NCBI GenBank assembly: GCA_963556065.3
Contig: CAUVYH020000010.1
Span: 105,266 to 169,265 of the forward strand
DNA: 64,000 bases
Direction: 5' to 3'
DNA from: JBAXTE01 sp963556065
GTDB lineage: Bacteria; Bacteroidota; Bacteroidia; Bacteroidales; WCHB1-69
Shown here: positions 17,566 through 25,995 of the stretch, one piece after another
Position numbering within the stretch: the first letter of the stretch is position 1
Layout: every line of letters begins with the position of its first letter
Made by a program: the position numbers and the translations under genes
Notes under the pieces: model-generated
Told to the model about the DNA's origin: nothing
Databases searched by the model: none
The model's input: the letters and a program-made list of their open reading frames with translations, nothing else

Positions 17566-17853
17566 AATCTTTTCGTTTATATAAAATACCACAAAACGAT
17601 TGGTTAACCATCTAACAAGAACAATATTCCACTTAAATTCAGTTTAATAATTCATTTATATTATTCCATTACAACCACATCCCCAGAGTTGTTGTAAAGA
17701 GCATCATTATCCCAATTGCTTTACTTTTCATAATTCAAGTGGTTTGTTTTTATTGGTAACAAATTTAATCATTATTATCAAATAACCAAATGATATATTG
17801 GTTTTTTATGCAATCAAACCCTTCAGACTGAGGTGGTTTTTCAATCTAGCTCA
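17566..17853. other. Intergenic region before the DUF6602-type gene
   Basis: AT-rich. It contains a minus-strand mini-ORF of 20 codons (17731-17669, MKSKAIGIMMLFTTTLGMWL), hydrophobic and Met-rich, either a micropeptide or a decayed signal peptide. Near 17609-17625 the minus strand reads GTTAGATGG, matching the GTTRRRY core word of integron sites, which could be the far boundary of the DUF6602-type cassette. Confidence 0.3.
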
Positions 17854-18711
17854 TTACTTTGAAGTTCCATTTTCCAAGCAGTGATATTTTACCAACCCGT
17901 CCATCGGCGACTTATATATCTTCCCAACCTGAACGCCAAACTCCGCCGCCACCTGCTTTATCACATCGGCATAATGGAACGACACAGAACCGATGAATGA
18001 GACCTTTTTCTGCTGATAATCGGTGTATCTGCACACCTGGTTCTGGAAAAAGGCACGGAAACTCGACTGTGCAATCTCTTTCACTTCAGGGATATGTAGA
18101 TTTTGATTGATAAAAGGGCTGAAGGAAGCCAAAAAACGGTTGGGTTTCGGTTTGTTATACACGGCATCCAAGACGTTTTCGAGTGAATAGTTGTGCTGCG
18201 ATTTAAACAACGCTTCCGTTTCGGAAGACAGTTCTTCAAGCAAATATTTGGTCAGGAATCTCTTACCCAGATTTGCTCCGCTTCCATCATCGGCGAAGAA
18301 ATAACCCAGCGAAGGAACATTCTCCACAATCTCACTCCCATTGTACAGACAGGAATTGGAGCCGGTTCCGAGAATACAGGCGATTCCTTCCTCATTAAGG
18401 CAAAGCGCCCGTGCCGATCCCAACAAATCGTGATTGATGGCTATGGTTGCGTTGGGGTAAAAATAACGCAAAGCCGTTTCCACCGTCAACTTTTTGGTCG
18501 GAGTGGAACAGCCGGAACCATAGAAATGAATTTCTGCGGGAACAAGTCCACCAAAAGCTGGCATCACCTCATTTTCAATGATTTCAATAATCCCTTTGGT
18601 GTCGATAAAATAGGGATTGATACCCATTGAAAAGCATTGTTTAACCACAACGTCTTTGTCCAACAAAAGCCACTCGGTCTTCGTGGAACCGCTATCTGCA
18701 ATTAATATCAT
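17854..18711 (-). CDS. BadF/BadG/BcrA/BcrD-type ATPase, N-acetylglucosamine kinase-like
   Basis: A 285-residue ASKHA-fold kinase. The phosphate-1 loop is IADSGSTKTEWLL (3-15), the phosphate-2 region is ACILGTGSNSCLYNG (about 112-126), and the connector reads FFADDGSGANLGKRFL. Members phosphorylate N-acetylglucosamine or glucosamine during amino-sugar recycling; the exact sugar is inferred. The start overlaps the dgkA stop (ATGA), so it is the last gene of rnz-dgkA-kinase. Confidence 0.85.
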   Translation of the reverse strand: MILIADSGSTKTEWLLLDKDVVVKQCFSMGINPYFIDTKGIIEIIENEVMPAFGGLVPAEIHFYGSGCSTPTKKLTVETALRYFYPNATIAINHDLLGSARALCLNEEGIACILGTGSNSCLYNGSEIVENVPSLGYFFADDGSGANLGKRFLTKYLLEELSSETEALFKSQHNYSLENVLDAVYNKPKPNRFLASFSPFINQNLHIPEVKEIAQSSFRAFFQNQVCRYTDYQQKKVSFIGSVSFHYADVIKQVAAEFGVQVGKIYKSPMDGLVKYHCLENGTSK

Positions 18712-19073
18712 AGGAAAGTTTCTATAAATTTGGGTACAAAGATAATCAATCCGATGATTGCCGAAGCGAAAGCGCCGATAAAGACGGCACCGGCAGCCAT
18801 ATCTTTTGCATGTTTGGCAAAAAGGGAATATTCGGGTGAAATCTGGTCAACAATCAGCTCAATGGCACTGTTCAGCAATTCCAAAGACAAAACACCGGCA
18901 ATACAGATCAGCACGATGCACCATTCAGTTGTTGTCAATGGGAACAAGAATCCGGCAACCACGACCAATCCAGCGATAACCAATAGAATGATGAAATTTC
19001 GTTGGGTACACCCGAGTCGAAAACCATTCAAGGCAAACTTCAATCCGATGCCCAGTTTTTTATCAGAGTTCAT
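18708..19073 (-). CDS. dgkA: Diacylglycerol kinase family membrane protein
   Basis: A 121-residue integral membrane kinase of the DgkA type, phosphorylating diacylglycerol or undecaprenol. Three transmembrane segments are visible, with the family signature LELLNSAIELIVDQIS and AKHAKDMAAGAVFI. The N-terminal GIGLKFALNGF is the amphipathic entry helix. It overlaps rnz by 11 bases and the kinase gene by 4, indicating tight translational coupling. Gram-positive-type homologues prefer undecaprenol; which lipid is used here is not decided by sequence. Confidence 0.9.
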   Translation of the reverse strand: MNSDKKLGIGLKFALNGFRLGCTQRNFIILLVIAGLVVVAGFLFPLTTTEWCIVLICIAGVLSLELLNSAIELIVDQISPEYSLFAKHAKDMAAGAVFIGAFASAIIGLIIFVPKFIETFL

Positions 19074-19830
19074 AGACTTTTCCCTCCTCGGCTATGTTCG
19101 TATTTGGGAACACTTCACGCGCTTGCTTCAGTAACTCTTCTGGATTCTGATATTTGGCCGAAAAATGACCGATCAATAAGCGATCAACATGGGCTAGTGA
19201 TGCAATTTGCGCCGCTTGGCGAGCTGTACTGTGAAATTTTCGTGCAGCAGACTCCTCTTTGTCATCGCCAAAAGTGGCTTCATGGTAAAGCAATCCAACA
19301 TTCTCGATATGCGGGACGATCTCCGGGGTAAACCGCGTGTCGGAGCAATAGGCGTAACTCTTGGACGGATCGCGCTTGTCGGCAAACAGGAATCCGTGGG
19401 TATCCACGCGGTGATCCAGCGGGAACGCGTTCACTTTAACCGAATCGGTCTCGAAGATGGTTTCCGCCACCTCCGGTTTCAGGTAATGATAAATGATTGG
19501 AAAGCCGAGGGTGGTCTGAGTCAACTTGAGCATGGCATTGACGAAGCCTTCTAATTGTCGGTGGGCATGGATGTGCAACGGACGGGTTCGGCTGTTTAGG
19601 TAATAAGTGGTGATCAGTCCCAGCAGTCCGAAAAAGTGGTCGCCGTGAAGATGGCTGATAAATACATGGTTGATGCCCCCGTATTTGATTTTATAACGGA
19701 TCAGCTGGTATTGAGTCCCTTCACCGCAATCCACGAGGAACATGTGCTGGCCGTGTTGAACGACTTGAGTGCTAGGGTGTCTTCCGACGCTGGGTGATGC
19801 AGAACTATTTCCTAAAATCGTTATTTTCAC
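19063..19830 (-). CDS. rnz: Ribonuclease Z
   Basis: Metallo-beta-lactamase-fold tRNA 3'-endonuclease (255 residues; about 300 is usual, and the shortening lies in the middle region). The zinc ligands HLHGDHFFG (about 60-68), AYCSDTRF, HEATFGDD and IGHFSAKY are all present. It matures tRNA 3' ends in the cytoplasm. The start is GTG at 19830. A TACTTTTG -7 box lies 17 bases upstream on the minus strand. Confidence 0.92.
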   Translation of the reverse strand: MKITILGNSSASPSVGRHPSTQVVQHGQHMFLVDCGEGTQYQLIRYKIKYGGINHVFISHLHGDHFFGLLGLITTYYLNSRTRPLHIHAHRQLEGFVNAMLKLTQTTLGFPIIYHYLKPEVAETIFETDSVKVNAFPLDHRVDTHGFLFADKRDPSKSYAYCSDTRFTPEIVPHIENVGLLYHEATFGDDKEESAARKFHSTARQAAQIASLAHVDRLLIGHFSAKYQNPEELLKQAREVFPNTNIAEEGKVYEL

Positions 19831-19846
19831 AGTAAATTATTTTTTA

Positions 19847-19880
19847 CAAAAGTAACAAAAAAAGAGGGGTTAACGTCAAA
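19847..19880 (-). promoter_or_regulatory. Candidate promoter of the rnz operon
   Basis: On the minus strand TTTG (19880-19877), 22 bases, then TACTTTTG (19854-19847), close to the rnz start. The spacer is slightly longer than usual. Confidence 0.5.
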
Positions 19881-20810
19881 AGTAGGAGGAGACCATTTAA
19901 AAAAGTCTGTTCTTTTCATTTGAAAGGAAGCATATTTTCAAATTTTAGAAAACCTAAGAATTATGAAAAATTTCCTTTTTCATGACCTCAAGCTCCCGCC
20001 TTGCGGGATAAACTTCCGGGCTTCACGCTAAAAGCGTGACAAAAAAAGCCGCCGCTATAACAAAATAGCTAAAAAATGAACTGTTCTGCTAAAGTCCATG
20101 AACTCCTTCTTATAACCAAAATGAGCAATAGTTCCATGAATATGAATAATATAGAAAGCTCATTTCGTCTAACGTCGTCAAACACCATGGACTTCTTAAC
20201 GCAAAACTCTTCATTTTTCTTAACGCAATTTTGTTAAAGGTGGTTGAGTGCAAATAAGATATTCAAGAGACATCATTTCAATATTCTGAAAAATCAATGC
20301 TCTAACTTGAAATATCTCCGCGCTAGCGTTAAAAACGACCTCATCAAAAAAGCGTTAAGAACCGAGTCCCACTTTTCGGGACGAGCTCAATACGACCTAT
20401 TAATTATAAAGTATTCTCGTATTAAAATCAACCATTTATGCGGTAAAAGCGAGGCGGGTGGTATCGCGTAAATAGATCTCAAGCCGAATAATCCGTCGGG
20501 TGGAACTCATTCCTTGAATAACGCCCATAACTTGCCTCGCTCAGTATAAATGATTGATTTTTAGTTTTTTTGGTGCAGTCTTGAACTTTTGGTTACTTTT
20601 TGTTCGTGTCGTAATTTTTAGATTATAAGGTACTCACGCTTTCGCTTCGCTCAGGTGTTTCACGACAAAAAGTAAGGCGAAAAATGTTTTTTTTTTTTTT
20701 TTTTGCTTTTTCAGATAAAGAGACGAAAAAAGTGTGCAAATAAGTTAAGAGCTTACAAAAAGTTATTTTCATTTTACAAAAGTTCTTCTCATCTGGAAAA
20801 TTGAACTGAT
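19881..20810. other. Structured noncoding region of nearly 1 kb
   Basis: No convincing gene on either strand. It holds many inverted repeats: a nested pair with outer arms 20092-20100/20186-20194 (AAGTCCATG) and inner arms 20119-20126/20158-20165 (AAATGAGC); TTCTTAACGC near 20192 against GCGTTAAGAA at 20352-20361; TTACTTTTTGT 20593-20603 against 20665-20675; and short hairpins TCCCGCCTTGCGGGA and CACGCTAAAAGCGTG near 19994-20040. A run of 18 T lies at 20687-20704. It could be a decayed mobile element, a MITE cluster or an unknown RNA. Confidence 0.5.
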
Positions 20811-20841
20811 ACAAAAAGAGGCATCCGAAGATGCCTCTTTT
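20811..20841 (-). terminator. Rho-independent terminator of rpsA
   Basis: Twelve-bp perfect stem (20814-20825 with 20830-20841) with a CGAA loop (TTCG on the transcribed strand). The minus strand continues into TTTTTG. It lies 20 bases after the rpsA stop. Confidence 0.9.
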
Positions 20842-20861
20842 AAAATTAGAAAAGCAAATAT

Positions 20862-22684
20862 TTATTCGTTTTCGCTTTTATGTAGTTCGTCGCGTAAATC
20901 AGCTAAAGCCTGAATATCACCTAAAGTGGTTTTTTCAGTGTTATCGTTAGCTTTTTTCACGTTTTTAGCAGTATCCTTAGCTTTTTTCTTCTCGTCCGAT
21001 TGCTCTTTGGTTTTGGCATCAGCAGTTGCATCTTGCCATAATTTAGTGTGCGATAAGATGATTTTCTTATTTTCTTTTGAGAATTCAATCACTTGGAAAT
21101 CCAAAGTTTCTTCAACTTTAGCAGTTGTATTGTCTTCTTTCAACAGGTGACGTTGAGGAGCAAATCCTTCTACACCATAAGGAAGAGATACAATAACACC
21201 CTTATCTGCGCTGTTAATGATGGTTCCTTTATGAATAGAACCTACGTTGAACAATGTTTCGAAAACATCCCATGGGTTTTCTTCAAGTTGTTTGTGACCT
21301 AGGCTTAATCTGCGATTTTCAACATCCACTTCTAAAACAACAACTTCGATCGTTTCACCGATTTTGGTAAATTCAGCCGGATGTTTGATTTTTTTAGACC
21401 ATGACAAGTCGGAAATATGGATTAAACCATCAACGCCTTCTTCCAATTCAACAAAGATACCGAAGTTGGTAAAATTGCGAACGATAGCATTATGTTTGGT
21501 GTTTACTGCATATTTTGCAGCAATATTTGCCCAAGGATCCGGTTTCAATTGCTTGATGCCCAATGACATTTTGCGTTCTTCGCGATCGAGGGTTAAGATA
21601 ACGGCATCTACTTCTTCGTTTACTTTTAAGAAATCGTGAGCAGTACGTAAATGTTGCGACCACGACATTTCGGAAACGTGGATTAAACCTTCAACACCCG
21701 GTAAAATTTCGATGAAAGCACCATAATCGGCAATAACTACAACCTTACCTTTAACAGTGTCCCCAACTTTTAAGTCGGCACTTAAAGAATCCCATGGATG
21801 AGGAGTAAGTTGTTTTAACCCTAAAGCGATACGTTTCTTGTTTTCATCAAAATCGAGAATAACCACATTGATTTTTTGATCAAGTTGAACGATTTCTTCT
21901 GGGTGATTGATACGTCCCCATGAAAGGTCGGTAATATGAATAAGTCCGTCAACACCTCCAAGATCAATAAATACACCGTAGGAAGTGATGTTTTTAACTG
22001 TGCCTTCAAGAATTTGACCTTTTTCGAGTTTGGCAATAATATCGGCTTTTTGAGCTTCGAGTTCGTCTTCGATAAGCGCTTTGTGAGAAACAACAACGTT
22101 TTTGTATTCGTGGTTAATTTTTACAACCTTGAATTCCATTGTTTTACCTACAAAGATATCATAATCGCGGATCGGTTTAACATCGATTTGTGAACCGGGT
22201 AAAAATGCTTCAATACCAAATACATCAACGATGAGACCACCTTTGGTGCGGCATTTTACAAATCCGTTAATAATTTCGTCGGTATCATGAGCTGTATTTA
22301 CACGTTCCCATGAGCGTAATACGCGTGCTTTTTTTTATGGGACAACAACAATTGACCGGTTGCGTCTTCCTGACTTTCAACATACACTTCTACAGTATCG
22401 CCCGGTTTGAAGTTCGGATTATATCTTAACTCGGAAACGGGAATAATACCATCCGATTTGTAGCCGATATTCACTACGGCTTCGCGAGTGTTGATGGCAA
22501 CAATAGTTCCGTCAACCACTTCGTTTTCAACGATAGCATTAAAGGTTTCGTTGTACAGGTCTTCCAGTTTGGCGTGTTCTTCTGCACTGTAAATAGCTTG
22601 TTTTTTTCCGATAGTATCCCAGTTGAAATCTTCAGGAACTTGATTAGATACTATTTGTCCTTCGTTTAATAATTCTTCAGACAT
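20862..22684 (-). CDS. rpsA: 30S ribosomal protein S1 (one frameshift)
   Basis: Ribosomal S1 binds mRNA and brings it to the 30S subunit. About 600 residues with six S1/OB repeats, for example GVFIDLGGVDGLIHITDLSW, GAFIEILPGVEGLIHVSEMSW and GIFVELEEGVDGLIHISDLSW. The frame breaks near 22329-22336 within a run of eight A (minus strand): the N-terminal part (start 22684, MSEELLNEGQ) reads QLLLSHKKK and then leaves the frame, while the expected ARVLRSWERV follows in another frame. Nine or six A would restore it. The gene is essential, so I treat this as a sequence error or transcriptional slippage, not a pseudogene. A strong promoter and terminator flank it. Confidence 0.92.
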
Positions 22685-22779
22685 TAATTTGTTTTAAATA
22701 TGGCTTGTTAAGCCGGGTTAATAAATTCGAGGTTGATTTTAATTCAATTTATCTAAAGAGCCTCTTTTAAATAAGAGTG

Positions 22780-22810
22780 CAAAATTACAAAAAATGTTTT
22801 GAATTCCAAA
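22780..22810 (-). promoter_or_regulatory. Promoter of rpsA
   Basis: On the minus strand TTTG (22810-22807), 19 bases, then TAATTTTG (22787-22780), a full match to the Bacteroidota consensus. It lies about 95 bases before the start codon, leaving a leader in which S1 autoregulation could act (inference). Confidence 0.8.
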
Positions 22811-23240
22811 GAATTAGCCCCGATTTTTTTCATTTTTTCATGACTATTTCAAATTTTTATTTGTCCTCACAGAACTACCCAGAATAAAACATATAATTTG
22901 GGTGTTAAATTCTAAATATCAAGACCTTAATTTTATTCCATTCCGAGTTCTATAAGCGGGTTATTTTGACATTACTGGATTTAGAGTAAGGATATTTATT
23001 TCATTGTCACCCTGAGTTAATCGAAGGGTATTCAATAAGCTCTTGATATAATACTTCGATAAACTCAGTATGACAATTTTGATATGATTTTTATGCCATT
23101 TTTTTTCTTAATATAACCTCTTTACAGGATATTTCAATTCTCCACTCTAAATCCTGCCGTGCCAATATTTTAAAATTATTCGCACAATATTTTGCTCCTT
23201 GAAAAAAGTTATCTAAGTTTGTAAAAAAAGACATAAGATT
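22811..23240. other. Intergenic region between rpsA and dacB
   Basis: Divergent promoters must lie here. Apart from the rpsA promoter edge and the palindromic repeat at 23003-23077 I see no gene. A short minus-strand ORF overlapping 23091-23288 looks fortuitous. Confidence 0.5.
23003..23077. repeat. Dispersed palindromic repeat (TGTCACCCTGAG type)
   Basis: Left arm ATTGTCACCCTGAGTTAATCG and right arm TCGATAAACTCAGTATGACAAT are imperfect inverses around a centre of about 30 bases. The arm resembles a palindrome widespread in intergenic DNA of many bacteria. A related half-site (CTCGGAATGACA) occurs at 46435-46463. Confidence 0.65.
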
Positions 23241-24788
23241 ATGAGATTTTACTTTTCTGCTTTTGTTGGCATTGCGGTTATACTCCAATTTTCTTTAACA
23301 GGCCATGCACAGTATATTCCTACATATTTGCAAAATCATAAGGCTGTTGTGGCAAGGTCCACAGATTCTTTGGCTTCGTTTCCGGGGAGGAAAAAACTAA
23401 TCCGATGTATCGAAAAAATGGATGAGGACGAATTGTTGAAAAATTCATCATGGGGTGTTATGGTTACAGAGGCTTCTACAGGAAAAACAATTGCCTCACA
23501 TAACGAGCACTTGCTGCTTAATCCGGCTTCATTGATGAAATCGATTACGACCGGTGTGGGATTCATTCAACTAGGAGCGAACTATCGTTTTGTTACCAAA
23601 CTTGAATACTCAGGCAGTATTGGCCCCGATTCCGTATTGCATGGGAAATTAATTATTGTTGCCGGAGGCGATCCGACCATTTGTTGTTACCGATGGGCAG
23701 AAACTCATCCCGAAGCGGTTTTTGGTTTTTTTGCATCAAAAATTAAATCCATAGGTATTAATAAAATCGATGGGCCTATTGTTATTGATAAGTCAATTTT
23801 TGATGATCAGCAAGTTTCACCGGGGTGGTTTTGGGGTGATATGGGTAATTATTTTGGAGCCGGAGCGTCTGCATTGGTCTACAATGAAAATATCATCCAT
23901 TTCTGGCTTCGCTCGGGCGATACCATCGGGGCACCCACGATTATAGATTCCATCTATCCCAAACTCCCCAATATGGAGTTTCGTAACTATATAGTTTCAG
24001 CAGCTTCCAATACGGGCGATAATGCAAATGTTTACTCAGCCCCCAACGGGACAATAATTGAACTCAGGGGAACTATTCCTGCGGGCAGATCATCTTTCCT
24101 GCTAAAAGGATCCAATTTTATTCCTGAAAGCACATTTGGGAATGCATTTAACGATTATTTAAACTTAAATGGAATTGTTACCGCTTCCAAGTTTGAAATC
24201 ATTGATCATCGCACTCCTCCAGACACTTCTTTGCAAAAGACGCTGATCGCTTCATACTATTCGCCTACATACAACACTATTGCGTCATTTACGAATAAAG
24301 TGAGCCACAACATGTTTGCCGAGGCGATATTAAAACAATTAGGATATCGTCGTTTCGGAATCGGCTCGTATTATTCGGGGGTAAGAGCGGTAGATATTGC
24401 TTTGGCAAAATATGGAATTACACAAAGCGAGATGATAAACGTTGACGGTAGCGGATTGTCAAAAAACGACCTGATTACTCCGGCTTTTGTTTGTAAATTC
24501 TTGCGGGTAATGCATAAGACCGATGTTTATAAAAAATTCTACAATTCGCTTCCCGAAGCCGGGGAGTCGGGTACAATCGGGGGAATGTTTAAAGGAACTG
24601 CAGCAGCACACAACCTGCGTGCAAAAAGCGGAAGCATCGAACGTGTTCGTTCGTATGGAGGCTATGTGACTAACCGAAAAGGGAAATTACTAACATTTGC
24701 GATTATTGTGAATAATTTTAACGAGAGTCAAAATCGGATAAAAGGTCAGTTGGAAAAGTTGATGATTGCCATTGCCGAATCGGACTAA
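23241..24788 (+). CDS. dacB: D-alanyl-D-alanine carboxypeptidase/endopeptidase (PBP4 type)
   Basis: A 515-residue periplasmic penicillin-binding protein of peptidase family S13, trimming peptidoglycan peptides and cleaving cross-links. A signal peptide (1-23) is followed by the catalytic SxxK motif in NPASLMKSITTGVGF, SxN in KVSHNMFAEAILKQLG, VDGSGLSKNDLITP, and a KSG in RAKSGSIERVRSYGGYV in place of KTG, as in this family. It has the long insertion between SxxK and SxN typical of PBP4. Monocistronic. Confidence 0.93.
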   Translation: MRFYFSAFVGIAVILQFSLTGHAQYIPTYLQNHKAVVARSTDSLASFPGRKKLIRCIEKMDEDELLKNSSWGVMVTEASTGKTIASHNEHLLLNPASLMKSITTGVGFIQLGANYRFVTKLEYSGSIGPDSVLHGKLIIVAGGDPTICCYRWAETHPEAVFGFFASKIKSIGINKIDGPIVIDKSIFDDQQVSPGWFWGDMGNYFGAGASALVYNENIIHFWLRSGDTIGAPTIIDSIYPKLPNMEFRNYIVSAASNTGDNANVYSAPNGTIIELRGTIPAGRSSFLLKGSNFIPESTFGNAFNDYLNLNGIVTASKFEIIDHRTPPDTSLQKTLIASYYSPTYNTIASFTNKVSHNMFAEAILKQLGYRRFGIGSYYSGVRAVDIALAKYGITQSEMINVDGSGLSKNDLITPAFVCKFLRVMHKTDVYKKFYNSLPEAGESGTIGGMFKGTAAAHNLRAKSGSIERVRSYGGYVTNRKGKLLTFAIIVNNFNESQNRIKGQLEKLMIAIAESD

Positions 24789-24798
24789 GCAGTAGAAA

Positions 24799-24870
24799 GG
24801 GAAAAGTCAAAAAAGTTGAAAGTTTCATAAAACCCCCATCAACTTATAAACCTATAAACTTTTGGAACAG
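24799..24870. repeat. AAAGTTGAAAG-type intergenic repeat
   Basis: GAAAAGTCAAAAAAGTTGAAAGTTTC, then CATCAACTTATAAACCTATAAACTTTTGG, share words with 10975-11100 and 44359-44392 in either orientation. Low complexity, noncoding. Confidence 0.4.
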
Positions 24871-24929
24871 TAATTGCTTATATCGTTTTTTTTTATTAAT
24901 TTCGTACTTCAAAACCAAAATAACAATTT

Positions 24930-25628
24930 ATGAGAAAATTTATGAGAAAAAGCTTACGCCTTTTAGTCCTTTCTTTAGTGCTATCAACCATTTTAACATC
25001 TTGCAAAGAAGATGAAGTCCAAACCAAAGAAAAGATGGAAGGATGTTGGACTGCAACAAGTGTTATAAATGCGCAGGGGCAAGATATTACGAGCAAAGTT
25101 TCCGTGCCAATTGTGGCTTTTCATCTTAGTAGCGACGGTACTATTATTTCTACGGCTGGTCCTTTAATTACATATATCGTTTACGGCGACAGCAAGTACA
25201 CAGAAGTGGCTTCTCAAATAGATCAGATTTTCAACTATGCAACCCTTAGCTTTAATGGGGGTGAGTACTTTATTGGCAGCGATGAGCAACAAAATTTTAC
25301 CCTTGAAATGAAACTGGAAGGAATTGCCGGAACAAAAACATTAAAAACAATGCTTCAATTGTTTGGAATTGAGTCAAGCTACTTGGAATTTGTAGTTTAT
25401 CATAAGTTTTTGAATGTGGGTGTTGATTTTGCCGATAATTACAATACGATGATTTGGACTATTGATGGTAACACAACCGCTGCTTACAATAAAAAAGACA
25501 CTCAGGGAAATTACCTCTTGTGGAACGGATGGCCTGTAACTAACTTTCAGCATTGCACTATTCGTCTTACAAAACAGTCTAAAGATATTAGAGATGTAGT
25601 TACTGCGGCAGAAGCATCAAAAAAATAA
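24930..25628 (+). CDS. Lipoprotein, probably surface-exposed, unknown function
   Basis: A 232-residue protein with a lipoprotein signal: hydrophobic LVLSLVLSTILTSC with the lipobox cysteine at about 29. The residues after it (CKEDE) fit the K-(D/E)-(D/E) export signal that sends Bacteroidota lipoproteins to the cell surface. The rest (MEGCWTATSVINAQGQ, FHLSSDGTI) suggests a lipocalin-like barrel, but I do not recognise the family. A strong terminator (25702-25737) follows. Start at 24930 or the in-frame ATG 24942. Confidence 0.7.
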   Translation: MRKFMRKSLRLLVLSLVLSTILTSCKEDEVQTKEKMEGCWTATSVINAQGQDITSKVSVPIVAFHLSSDGTIISTAGPLITYIVYGDSKYTEVASQIDQIFNYATLSFNGGEYFIGSDEQQNFTLEMKLEGIAGTKTLKTMLQLFGIESSYLEFVVYHKFLNVGVDFADNYNTMIWTIDGNTTAAYNKKDTQGNYLLWNGWPVTNFQHCTIRLTKQSKDIRDVVTAAEASKK

Positions 25629-25701
25629 AATTTAAAATACGAAGCTGCTGCTATTTCTGCTGTTCAAGCTTAATACATTTTATAGATACTATCATTATTT
25701 G

Positions 25702-25737
25702 AGAACCTCCAAGACCTTATATTTGGAGGTTCTTTTT
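25702..25737 (+). terminator. Rho-independent terminator of the lipoprotein gene
   Basis: Eleven-bp perfect stem (25702-25712 with 25723-25733), followed by a T run on the plus strand. Confidence 0.88.
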
Positions 25738-25820
25738 TGCTTTTTAAATCGGTTAAAAAATGAAAATAGTAAAAGACATAAAAAAAGCTGCCTATTTGAA
25801 TTAAGCAGCCTTGATTGGAG

Positions 25821-25893
25821 TGATCCAGCTGGGATTCGAACCCAGGACCCCATCCTTAAAAGGGATGTGCTCTACCTGCTGAGCTACTGAATC
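25821..25893 (-). tRNA. tRNA-Lys (anticodon TTT)
   Basis: Minus strand, 73 bases, CCA not encoded. The acceptor stem GATTCAG pairs with CTGGATC (one G-T). D-arm AGCTCAGCAGGTAGAGC, anticodon arm with loop CTTTTAA giving TTT, T-arm GGGTTCGAATCCC. A consensus promoter lies directly upstream. Confidence 0.96.
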
Positions 25894-25909
25894 GTCCGTT
25901 TTGAGGATG

Positions 25910-25941
25910 CAAAGGTAGCTATTCTATTTTTAACCACCAAA
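25910..25941 (-). promoter_or_regulatory. Promoter of tRNA-Lys
   Basis: On the minus strand TTTG (25941-25938), 20 bases, then TACCTTTG (25917-25910), 16 bases before the mature tRNA. Confidence 0.8.
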
Positions 25942-25995
25942 TATATTAACCTATTTTTTTTGTTAAATAAGGTATAACGCTGATTTTTAATAAAA

